From positions 98,633-162,632 of the forward strand of contig CAJUEO010000002.1 of the NCBI GenBank assembly GCA_910585685.1: a stretch of DNA of 64,000 nucleotides, given 5' to 3'. Of this stretch, positions 19,133-25,703 are shown piece after piece. The position numbers were made by a program, and so were the translations under genes. Under the pieces are notes generated by a model. The model was not told where the DNA came from and made no database searches. It was given only the letters and a program-made list of their open reading frames with translations. The stretch is from an uncultured Christensenella sp. (GTDB lineage Bacteria > Bacillota > Clostridia > Christensenellales > Borkfalkiaceae). Position 1 is the first letter of the stretch. Each line of letters begins with the position of its first letter.

Positions 19133-19166
19133 AACCCTTCGTAAAAGCTGTGTTTTACGAAGGGTT
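19133..19166 (+). repeat. Perfect 14-bp inverted repeat with 6-nt centre in the recombinase leader
   Basis: Arms AACCCTTCGTAAAA (19133-19146) and its exact complement (19153-19166), centre GCTGTG. No T-run follows, so it is not a typical terminator. It begins a few bases after the expected transcription start. It could be an RNA hairpin controlling expression, or a DNA site for the recombinase or a regulator. Confidence 0.8.
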
Positions 19167-19223
19167 GGATATATATTAAAATTTAATAGGAGAGAGAAGC
19201 TTAGTCCTCTTTAAAATAAAATT

Positions 19224-20291
19224 ATGTCAAATTATTACATACAGCGAAACAATAAAAATATAGAAACAATCGAAAAATTGTTGGACGAAGTTTTGCCGTC
19301 TTTTTGTTACGATTATTTTTTAGCAATTGATAGCCAGACATCTACTTTAACCAGACTTAACTATGCGCACGATTTGAAAATCTTTTTTTACTTCCTTCAA
19401 GAAAAAAAATTCAGAAGTAAAAAATGTGTTTTGGAGTTTACGCTAAATGACCTTGAAGAAGTGACAAGTAGCGATATAGAATATTTCTTGGGCTTCCTCT
19501 CACACTACACTTACAACGGCAAAATACATACCTGTAACGAACGAGCAAAAGCCAGAAAACTTTCCTCCGTTCGAGCTATGTTCAAATATTTTTTTAATAA
19601 AAATATGCTTAGTGTTGATAATGCCGCAAAAGTTTCAACGCCGAAGTTGCATGAAAAACCTATTATCCGACTTGATAATAATGAGGTTTTTAACATAATT
19701 GACGTTGTTGAAAGCGGTGACGGCTTAACTGCGCACCAGCGCGCCTATCACGAAAAAAATAAGGTTAGGGACGCCGCTATTTTAATGCTTTTTCTTGGCA
19801 CGGGAATTCGTATAAGCGAGCTTGTGGGGCTCAATAATGAAAACCTCAATTTTAAGGATAATTCTTTTATTGTTACGCGCAAGGGCGGCAATAAGGCAAT
19901 ATTGTATTTTGACAACGACGTTTCGGCGGCATTACAGCGCTATATCGACTATAAGCAATTGAATGATTTCTCTACTGCCCCATCCGCTCCCCTATTCATT
20001 TCAAACAATACCAACAGAATTACCGTCCGCGCGGTAGAAAATCTCGTTGAAAAGTACGCAAAAATAGTTTCTCCGCTTAAAAAAATTTCACCACATAAGC
20101 TTCGCTCGACATACGGCACACAGCTCTATCGTGCTACCGGAGACATTTATATTGTAGCAGACGTACTTGGTCACAAGGACGTAAATACTACAAGAAAGCA
20201 TTACGCCGCAATAAGTGACGATAATCGGCGCAGTGTTGTAGGAAAAGTAAAATTATCCCGTAATGACCCCGACGAAGAAACCGATAATTAA
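19224..20291 (+). CDS. Tyrosine recombinase, XerC/XerD-like
   Basis: 355 aa. N-terminal SAM-like DNA-binding domain (about 25-135), C-terminal catalytic domain with the complete set: Arg196 in GTGIRISEL, Lys220, His291 and Arg294 in PHKLRSTYG, His317 in LGHKDV and Tyr327. Longer than XerC/D (about 300) by N- and C-terminal additions, yet with the general Xer layout. No phage or transposon genes adjoin it, so it is more like a resident Xer-type enzyme than an integrase of an element. The ATG has no nearby Shine-Dalgarno site: the only good one, AGGAGAGAG, lies about 27 bases upstream after the leader palindrome. Next to a lexA gene. Confidence 0.9.
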   Translation: MSNYYIQRNNKNIETIEKLLDEVLPSFCYDYFLAIDSQTSTLTRLNYAHDLKIFFYFLQEKKFRSKKCVLEFTLNDLEEVTSSDIEYFLGFLSHYTYNGKIHTCNERAKARKLSSVRAMFKYFFNKNMLSVDNAAKVSTPKLHEKPIIRLDNNEVFNIIDVVESGDGLTAHQRAYHEKNKVRDAAILMLFLGTGIRISELVGLNNENLNFKDNSFIVTRKGGNKAILYFDNDVSAALQRYIDYKQLNDFSTAPSAPLFISNNTNRITVRAVENLVEKYAKIVSPLKKISPHKLRSTYGTQLYRATGDIYIVADVLGHKDVNTTRKHYAAISDDNRRSVVGKVKLSRNDPDEETDN

Positions 20292-20298
20292 AAATTCA

Positions 20299-20340
20299 AA
20301 AACCGAGGACAACTCAATCATCGTCCTCGGTTATAATTTT
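20299..20340. terminator. Bidirectional terminator between recombinase and Cys-rich gene
   Basis: Stem 20301-20310 with 20323-20332 (10 bp), 12-nt loop. T-rich tracts lie on both sides. The right arm lies within the last codons of the minus-strand Cys-rich gene. Confidence 0.8.
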
Positions 20341-20490
20341 ATCTATTTTTATGACGGCGTCATCGCGAATATCCAAACATTTACCGCAATTATTACAAAT
20401 TTTCATAGGGTCTAAATCACAGATATCACACTCTCCGCAGTCAATACACTCCCTATCGTATAAAACACATTCTCTCTTTAATGATTTCAT
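20314..20490 (-). CDS. Eight-cysteine mini-protein, conserved-looking, function unknown
   Basis: 58 aa starting at the ATG at 20490, which has AAGGTG six bases upstream; the GTG nine bases earlier overlaps that site and is rejected. Cysteines at 8, 15, 18, 21, 24, 32, 35 and 38 give the pattern C-x6-C-x2-C-x2-C-x2-C-x7-C-x2-C-x2-C, with many acidic residues and an acidic tail (EDDD). The spacing suggests metal binding, either iron-sulfur clusters or zinc, but it is not a standard ferredoxin. It is transcribed divergently from lexA, and its -35 overlaps a LexA-box-like site. I recall similar short proteins in Clostridia but know no function. Confidence 0.75.
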   Translation of the reverse strand: MKSLKRECVLYDRECIDCGECDICDLDPMKICNNCGKCLDIRDDAVIKIDKIITEDDD

Positions 20491-20508
20491 AATCTTCACC
20501 TTAATTAT

Positions 20509-20537
20509 ATTTTAATACTAATTTAACAAAAGTTCAA
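20509..20537 (-). promoter_or_regulatory. Promoter of the Cys-rich gene
   Basis: Minus strand: TTGAAC (20537-20532), 17-nt spacer, TAAAAT (20514-20509). The -35 overlaps the LexA-box-like sequence at 20523-20536. Confidence 0.6.
20523..20536. promoter_or_regulatory. LexA-box-like site 1 (degenerate)
   Basis: TTAACAAAAGTTCA keeps AAC-N4-GTTC of the Gram-positive SOS box (consensus CGAAC-N4-GTTCG). It covers the -35 of the minus-strand Cys-rich gene. Confidence 0.45.
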
Positions 20538-20548
20538 GTAAAAAATAG

Positions 20549-20562
20549 CAAACTTTTGTTTG
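20549..20562. promoter_or_regulatory. LexA-box-like site 2
   Basis: Perfect palindrome CAAACTTTTGTTTG, differing from the Gram-positive SOS box CGAAC-N4-GTTCG by one symmetric G-to-A / C-to-T change. It overlaps the lexA -35 hexamer, as expected for autorepression. Confidence 0.65.
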
Positions 20563-20588
20563 ATTTTTATAAAAATTTCTGTTATAAT
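20560..20588 (+). promoter_or_regulatory. lexA promoter
   Basis: TTGATT (20560-20565), 17-nt spacer, TATAAT (20583-20588). Confidence 0.8.
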
Positions 20589-20607
20589 ACTTTTAAGAGG
20601 TAAAAAT

Positions 20608-21210
20608 ATGGGAAATTCTGCAAGAGCAATCGCAAAAACTAAAAATGAAGAAGCTGTTTTCAATTACATACAGCAATTTATATCGGAAAACGGCTTCCCT
20701 CCTTGCGTGCGTGAAGTTTGTAGCGCTTGCAACATAAAATCCACTGCTACTGTATTCAATATAATCAATCGACTTAAAGAACGCGGTCTTCTTGAAAAAT
20801 CCGACGTAAAGCGTCGCGCTATTTCACTTACAAATAAATCGGTATCCGTTCCCATTGTCGGTAATGTTGCCGCAGGTGAACCTATATTTGCTACGGAAAG
20901 TTACGAAGGCTATGTTTCGCTCCCTGAAAACTTTTTTTCAGGAGATGATTTATTTATGCTAAACGTTCAAGGCAATTCAATGATAAAAATCGGTATGTAT
21001 AACGGAGATAAAGTTGTTGTAAGAAAGCAAAATACCGCCGATAACGGAGATATCGTCGTCGCTCTCGTTGACGATAGCGCCACGGTAAAACGCTTTTACA
21101 AACGCGACGGAAAATTTATTCTTCATCCGGAAAACGACGATATGGAAGATTTTATTTATGATAATGTTGAAGTTTTAGGAAAAGTTGTAGGTCTTATAAG
21201 AAACATTTAA
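20608..21210 (+). CDS. lexA: LexA repressor
   Basis: 200 aa from the ATG at 20608, which follows AGAGG; the longer frame from 20560 would begin inside the promoter. Winged-helix N-terminus (about 12-70), then the self-cleavage site Ala89-Gly90, Ser124 in QGNSM and Lys161 in ATVKRFYK. It represses SOS genes and cleaves itself with RecA. The candidate operator over its own -35, and a second over the promoter of the divergent Cys-rich gene, suggest both are in the regulon. Confidence 0.95.
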   Translation: MGNSARAIAKTKNEEAVFNYIQQFISENGFPPCVREVCSACNIKSTATVFNIINRLKERGLLEKSDVKRRAISLTNKSVSVPIVGNVAAGEPIFATESYEGYVSLPENFFSGDDLFMLNVQGNSMIKIGMYNGDKVVVRKQNTADNGDIVVALVDDSATVKRFYKRDGKFILHPENDDMEDFIYDNVEVLGKVVGLIRNI

Positions 21211-21237
21211 AAAATTCCGCATTATGCGGAATTTTTT
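21211..21237. terminator. Terminator shared by lexA and the CDF gene
   Basis: 10-bp stem 21211-21220 with 21226-21235, loop ATTAT, T-run to 21237; A/T symmetry lets it serve both strands. It touches the stop codon of the convergent CDF gene. Confidence 0.9.
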
Positions 21238-22117
21238 AATCAAACGGATTTACATGTACTGTTATGTGTTTGACGAGAGGAAACTTTTCCTCTATTCCCT
21301 TGTGTACATCTTCGGCTATTTCGTGCGATTCAATAAGGCTTAATTCTCCGTCGCAGGCAATTTCTACAATCACATAAATTCTGTTACCGAACATACGGGT
21401 CATAAGCTCGTCTATCCTCTTTACCCCTTCAAACGATTGTATAAAGTCACGGATTTCACTTTCTGTTTTTTCGTCGCACGCTTCGTCAGTCATCTTTTTT
21501 ATTGCACCGATAAAAATTTGTACTGCCGCAATAATAATCATAAGGCAAATTACCAGACAAGCTATCGAGTCGAGAATGGGCACTCCGCACATCGCACCGA
21601 TAACGCCTATAAGACTACCTATCGAAGAGAGTGCGTCGCTTCTGTGATGCCAGGCATCTGCCTTTAAAGCGTCGGAATTTACTTTTTTAGCCGCAAGCCA
21701 GGTGTACCAGAACATGAGCTCTTTTACCACGATAGATACTCCTGCTGCTATAAGAGCGATAAGCTTTGGAATTTCAAAATTTTTATATTCACCGCTAATG
21801 ATATTTGTCAAACCTGCATAACCGATTGCCGCGCCCGTTGCACAAAGTACCACAGCAAGAAGAATGGCCGCCACGCACTCGAACCGTTCATGTCCAAAAG
21901 GGTGCTTTTTGTCTGCTTTTTTTGCCGAAATTTTAACCCCGATTATTACAATAACTGTCGAAAACACGTCAGATGCCGAGTGAACGGCATCTGAAATCAG
22001 CGCAATTGACGCCCCGAAAACACCGGCTAGCAGCTTAAACAGCGCCAACAAAGCATTAATTATTATTGTAACTATCGATGTTCTGACAGCCGTTTTTTCA
22101 AGATTGGATTTTTGCAT
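21236..22117 (-). CDS. Cation diffusion facilitator (CDF) family metal transporter
   Basis: 293 aa with six predicted membrane helices in about the first 205 residues and a cytoplasmic ferredoxin-like C-terminal domain. Metal-site motifs DAVHSASD (helix 2) and DAWHHRSDA (helix 5) are present, as is KKHPFGHERFE between helices 2 and 3. It exports a divalent metal (Zn, Fe or Mn) against protons; the metal cannot be decided. The -35 of a possible promoter overlaps the -35 of the divergent tRNA promoter at about 22156. Confidence 0.92.
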   Translation of the reverse strand: MQKSNLEKTAVRTSIVTIIINALLALFKLLAGVFGASIALISDAVHSASDVFSTVIVIIGVKISAKKADKKHPFGHERFECVAAILLAVVLCATGAAIGYAGLTNIISGEYKNFEIPKLIALIAAGVSIVVKELMFWYTWLAAKKVNSDALKADAWHHRSDALSSIGSLIGVIGAMCGVPILDSIACLVICLMIIIAAVQIFIGAIKKMTDEACDEKTESEIRDFIQSFEGVKRIDELMTRMFGNRIYVIVEIACDGELSLIESHEIAEDVHKGIEEKFPLVKHITVHVNPFD

Positions 22118-22155
22118 TGTTTCCCCGTTTTTTTATAAAATGTACCTAAAATAAA

Positions 22156-22184
22156 TTGACAATATAGTTATTTTAAAATATAAT
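22156..22184 (+). promoter_or_regulatory. Perfect consensus promoter of tRNA-Thr
   Basis: TTGACA (22156-22161), 17-nt spacer, TATAAT (22179-22184); the tRNA begins 20 bases further on. Confidence 0.9.
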
Positions 22185-22204
22185 ATTCAAGTAAGTTAAA
22201 TTTT

Positions 22205-22280
<76 letters not shown>

Positions 22281-22282
22281 AG

Positions 22283-22316
22283 AAAACCACCGAATTAGGT
22301 GGTTTTTTCTTTTTTT
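22283..22316 (+). terminator. Terminator of tRNA-Thr
   Basis: 9-bp stem (22283-22291 with 22298-22306), 6-nt loop, long T/C run to 22316. Confidence 0.92.
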
Positions 22317-22320
22317 AACA

Positions 22321-23319
22321 CTAATAAATGGTTCTAGAGTTAAAAACATAATTTATTATATAAGACTTTCTTTTATTATGTTTTAAAAACGGCTTATCAA
22401 AACCTTGCATATTTACAGCGTTCGGGCAGAATTGCGGCTCTAAGCAGAAACCTGCGTATTGATTGTAAACGCCGTTTTTGCCTGCAACTCCATTTAATTG
22501 TCCTCCGGAGTAAAAATGCAAACACGGCAAATCCGTATAGACGTCCATTTTTATACCCGTAACCGCGCTTTCGGCGTGTGCGGCGTGTGCGCTATTCAAA
22601 ATAAAGTTATGGTCGTAGCCGAGTGTAACTTTTAACTCTTCACTGTCTATATTTTTGCCTATTTTCTTTAACTGAATAAAATCGAACGATGTGCCTTTAA
22701 CAGTTATTTTCTCACCCGTGGGAATAAGTCCATCGTCAATAGGCGTATATAAATCTGCGTTTATCTGCAAAAGGTTATTTAAGCAGTTGCCGCTGTTTTC
22801 TCCGTCTAAATTGAAATAAGTGTGGTTGGTAGGACACCACAAAGTATCTTTATCGCTAACCGCGCTGTACTCTATAAAAAGCGCGTTATTTTCTACCGTG
22901 AATTTGACCGTAAACTTTAAATTACCGGGATAATTCTCCTCTCCGTTACAGCTTGTGTATTCCAATGTTACGCTATTTTCGGCATCGTGTGTTACCCTAA
23001 ATAATTTTTTATCAAAACCCTCGTTACCGCCGTGCAGGTGGTTTTCTCCGTTGTTTTTATTGAGTTGGTACAACTTTTCGTTTAATACAAATCTACCCTT
23101 TGCTATTCTATTTGCAACTCTGCCTATCGTTGCGCCGGCATAACAACCGCTCTTAATGTAATCGCTTACAGAATTAAATCCGAAGACTATATCTGTGTCA
23201 TTTATCCTCAACGCGTTTATTCTTGCGCCCACTTCGCAGATATCAACTTCGATATTGCCGCATTTTATTGTGTAAATGTAAACTTCCTTTCCGTTTATCT
23301 TGTCGTAAAGTTTTTTCAT
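22321..23319 (-). CDS. galM: Aldose 1-epimerase (galactose mutarotase)
   Basis: 332 aa. GalM beta-sandwich markers: GRVANRIAKGRF near residue 66, NGENHLHGGNEGFDKK with the active-site His near residue 95, CPTNHTYFNLDG with the second His, and a C-terminal GFCLEPQFCPNAVN block with the catalytic Glu. It interconverts alpha and beta anomers of galactose/glucose. No Leloir genes are in the window. A tRNA terminator lies just past its stop. Confidence 0.92.
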   Translation of the reverse strand: MKKLYDKINGKEVYIYTIKCGNIEVDICEVGARINALRINDTDIVFGFNSVSDYIKSGCYAGATIGRVANRIAKGRFVLNEKLYQLNKNNGENHLHGGNEGFDKKLFRVTHDAENSVTLEYTSCNGEENYPGNLKFTVKFTVENNALFIEYSAVSDKDTLWCPTNHTYFNLDGENSGNCLNNLLQINADLYTPIDDGLIPTGEKITVKGTSFDFIQLKKIGKNIDSEELKVTLGYDHNFILNSAHAAHAESAVTGIKMDVYTDLPCLHFYSGGQLNGVAGKNGVYNQYAGFCLEPQFCPNAVNMQGFDKPFLKHNKRKSYIINYVFNSRTIY

Positions 23320-23346
23320 TATTAATAACCTTGCAATTAAATATTA

Positions 23347-23388
23347 AAATATCGTCCAAAACCTATTATATGGAATCAGACGATATTT
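23347..23388 (-). terminator. Probable hairpin terminator of the small ORF
   Basis: 10-bp arms at 23347-23356 and 23379-23388 with a 22-nt loop; on the minus strand a T/A-rich tract follows. It is 23 bases downstream of the 51-aa gene. Confidence 0.5.
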
Positions 23389-23410
23389 ACAATTAGGGTT
23401 CATTTTTAAT

Positions 23411-23566
23411 TTAATGAATGCGCTTTATGCGCGCTATTCTTATTAATTTTTTAGGTTGTTGTTCAAGTTGTGTGTTATCTTGATTTTCAACTTCTTGAAC
23501 ATTATCTATTTTGTTGTCGTTGTCTTGATTTTCAACTTTTGTTTCGGGATTTATATTATTGCACAT
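23411..23566 (-). CDS. Small Asn/Gln/Asp/Glu-rich protein with basic tail, unknown
   Basis: 51 aa with a strong Shine-Dalgarno AAGGAG seven bases before the ATG at 23566. The first 38 residues are polar and unstructured-looking, with VENQDN occurring twice (residues 11-16 and 26-31); the last 13 (KKLIRIARIKRIH) are basic-hydrophobic and could bind RNA or membrane. It stands alone between galM and the fruK-like gene, which read in the same direction. I know of no homologue. The strong ribosome site and a hairpin downstream make it likely to be real. Confidence 0.6.
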   Translation of the reverse strand: MCNNINPETKVENQDNDNKIDNVQEVENQDNTQLEQQPKKLIRIARIKRIH

Positions 23567-23623
23567 ATTAATTCTCCTTAATCAAAATTATATAGTAAAA
23601 TTACAGAAATTTCAAGTCTTTTT

Positions 23624-24547
23624 TTAAATTTCTTTTACCGTAAGCGCATTTAAAATTTCTTCGTACTTAGTTTTAAGAAAGGCTATACTGTACGGAGATG
23701 TCACGGAAGCTGTACCGGCAGCCACGCCCGATTTCAAAATGTCTTCAAGCGGTGCTCCTTTTACAAGTGCACTTGTAGCGGCTGCAACCATACTGTCCCC
23801 TGCACCGACAGTGGAATTCATTGCAACATTAATACTTTTACAATAAAAATTCTTTGTACCGTCCGTAATTACTGCGCCTCGTTTTCCAAGCGACAAAAGA
23901 ACACGCTTTGCACCCTTATCCAAAATTTTGTAGCAACCCTTCAGCATATCCGTCTTATCTTTGAATTTGGTTTCTAAGGTTCTTTCAAGTTCTCCCAAAT
24001 TGGGTTTTACTAAATCCATACCCTCTTTTAAGGCATAATTAAGACGCTCTCCCTCGGTATCTACTACTTTTATTATGTTTTTGCGCAAAGAGGCAAAAAT
24101 TTTTCCGTAGTAGTCGGGAGTCATTCCTCTTGTTAATCCTCCTGAAACAACTATTGCACTACAAGTGGATGATACTTCGGATATAAGCTCTAAAAGCTTA
24201 TTTTGGCTATCTTCTCCTACTTCCGGACTTATATCGTCAACTTCGGTAAGCATAGATTTCTGATCTATAAACTTATAATTTTCTCTGACTCTGCCCTTAT
24301 TCCATATAAATTTGTAGGGAACACCCTCACGGTGAAGCTCTTGCTCAAACTGATTGCCGTTAATTTCATACATAAAACCTGTTGAAAATGCTTCCTCTTG
24401 CAATCGCGCAATGCCAATAGCCACGTTTATTGCTTTGCCTGTAAAAAATACTCGTTTATTTATTATTTTGTGGCTCATTCCGACGCTTAAGGATTCAACC
24501 TCGATATTTACGTCGATACACGGGCTTAAACAAACTGTTAAAATCAT
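23624..24547 (-). CDS. 1-phosphofructokinase family sugar kinase (FruK/LacC-like)
   Basis: 307 aa from the ATG at 24547, spaced six bases from AAGGGG; a TTG directly before it is the alternative. PfkB fold: N-terminal PCIDVNIEV, GKAINVAIGIARL, and C-terminal NSTVGAGDSMVA where the Asp is the catalytic base. Members phosphorylate fructose-1-phosphate or tagatose-6-phosphate. No PTS permease or tagatose genes flank it, so the substrate is open. It follows pfkA, separated by a terminator hairpin. Confidence 0.87.
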   Translation of the reverse strand: MILTVCLSPCIDVNIEVESLSVGMSHKIINKRVFFTGKAINVAIGIARLQEEAFSTGFMYEINGNQFEQELHREGVPYKFIWNKGRVRENYKFIDQKSMLTEVDDISPEVGEDSQNKLLELISEVSSTCSAIVVSGGLTRGMTPDYYGKIFASLRKNIIKVVDTEGERLNYALKEGMDLVKPNLGELERTLETKFKDKTDMLKGCYKILDKGAKRVLLSLGKRGAVITDGTKNFYCKSINVAMNSTVGAGDSMVAAATSALVKGAPLEDILKSGVAAGTASVTSPYSIAFLKTKYEEILNALTVKEI

Positions 24548-24570
24548 CAAATACCCCTTTGCTTTACAGA

Positions 24571-24594
24571 TAAAAAGCCGCTTTGAAGCGGCTT
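24571..24594 (-). terminator. Terminator after pfkA
   Basis: 8-bp stem 24575-24582 with 24587-24594, loop of four, followed on the minus strand by TTTTA. Confidence 0.75.
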
Positions 24595-24598
24595 ATAA

Positions 24599-25561
24599 TT
24601 ACATTGAAATCATCTGTAACGTTTCATAGAGTTCATAATTGAACTTTTTCTTCATACTGACAGCTTCTATGATATCCATATCGATTATTTCATTCTTATG
24701 AATACCGACAACTCTGTTACCAATTCCCTCGTTCAAAAGCCTTACAGCCTTATTTCCGAACTGCGCAGCCAACATTCTGTCCGCCATTGTGGGTGAACCT
24801 CCGCGCTGTATGTGACCGATTGCGGTAGGACGAACCGAATAAGTTGTTACAGACTGGAGCTGTTTAGCAAACTCGTCTGCCGTGCACACCCCCTCGGCAA
24901 CAACTACTATATTTGAATGTTTGCCGTTTGCTCTCGAACGATTTATTTTCATAACTATATCGTCAAGGTCGAAAACAACTTCGGGAACAACTATTATTTC
25001 GGCTCCGCTTGCTATACCGGCAAAAAGCGCAATGTCACCGCAACGTCTGCCCATAACTTCAACTACCGAAATTCTTTCATGAGAAGTCATTGTATCGCGA
25101 AGCTTATTTATAACGTCTATGCAAGTGTTTACCGCCGTATCGAACCCGAGAGTATAATCGGTATATTCAAGGTCGTTGTCAATAGTGCCGGGAATACCTA
25201 TCGTGGGTACGCCGTAATCTTCCGAAAGGCACTTAGCGCCTCTGAACGAGCCGTCTCCGCCTATTACGACAAGACCGTCAATACCCCTTGCTTCCAAAGT
25301 TTTGACAGCTCTTTTCTGTCCCTCTTTGGTAAGCATTTCAAGACAGCGCGCTGTTCTGAGTTTGGTGCCGCCGCGTTGAACTATATCGGATACAGAACGC
25401 ATCTCCATTGCAACCATCTCATCGTCGATTAAACCTTGATAACCACGCTCGATACCGTAAACTTCCATACCGAAATAAATTGCGGTACGCACAACGGCAC
25501 GAATACAAGCGTTCATACCGGGAGCGTCGCCACCGCTGGTCAGCAAGCCTATTCTTTTCAT
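24599..25561 (-). CDS. pfkA: ATP-dependent 6-phosphofructokinase
   Basis: 320 aa, standard bacterial length. LTSGGDAPGMNACIRAVVR (ATP site), GGDGSFRGA, PGTIDNDLEYTDYTLGFDTA with the catalytic Asp, and EVMGRRCGDIA for fructose-6-phosphate. Commits hexose to glycolysis. It lies downstream of dnaE, the classic Firmicutes order dnaE-pfkA, but has its own promoter in the 140-bp gap and a GGAGG before the ATG. The approximately 85-nt leader contains a GAATTT/AAATTC hairpin right before the ribosome site. Confidence 0.96.
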   Translation of the reverse strand: MKRIGLLTSGGDAPGMNACIRAVVRTAIYFGMEVYGIERGYQGLIDDEMVAMEMRSVSDIVQRGGTKLRTARCLEMLTKEGQKRAVKTLEARGIDGLVVIGGDGSFRGAKCLSEDYGVPTIGIPGTIDNDLEYTDYTLGFDTAVNTCIDVINKLRDTMTSHERISVVEVMGRRCGDIALFAGIASGAEIIVVPEVVFDLDDIVMKINRSRANGKHSNIVVVAEGVCTADEFAKQLQSVTTYSVRPTAIGHIQRGGSPTMADRMLAAQFGNKAVRLLNEGIGNRVVGIHKNEIIDMDIIEAVSMKKKFNYELYETLQMISM

Positions 25562-25650
25562 CTGAAGAAAACCTCCGAATTTGAACTAAATTCCGTACGA
25601 AGCACAACGGCTGCCCCCAATACGCACAGAACAACTCATCATCTTATATT

Positions 25651-25679
25651 ATTATAACAAATCAAAATACAAAATACAA
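25651..25679 (-). promoter_or_regulatory. pfkA promoter
   Basis: Minus strand: TTGTAT (25679-25674), 17-nt spacer, TATAAT (25656-25651), in the 142-bp gap between dnaE and pfkA. Confidence 0.75.
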
Positions 25680-25703
25680 GGCTTTTTAAAAAAAATTTAC
25701 AAA

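Noticed and set aside
19133..19166. Chromosome dimer resolution (dif) site
   Set aside because: The 6-nt centre fits, but the arms do not resemble the known dif half-sites (no TTATGTTAA-like sequence) and are perfectly symmetric, unlike dif.
20497..20499. GTG start for the Cys-rich protein
   Set aside because: It is part of the AAGGTG ribosome site serving the ATG at 20490.
19092..21240. Prophage or integrative element around the recombinase and lexA
   Set aside because: No phage, conjugation or attachment-site genes nearby; base use matches the neighbours; the flanks are ordinary housekeeping genes.
23347..23388. Riboswitch in the galM-small ORF gap
   Set aside because: A single hairpin with a large loop and no recognisable conserved core; a terminator explains it more simply.
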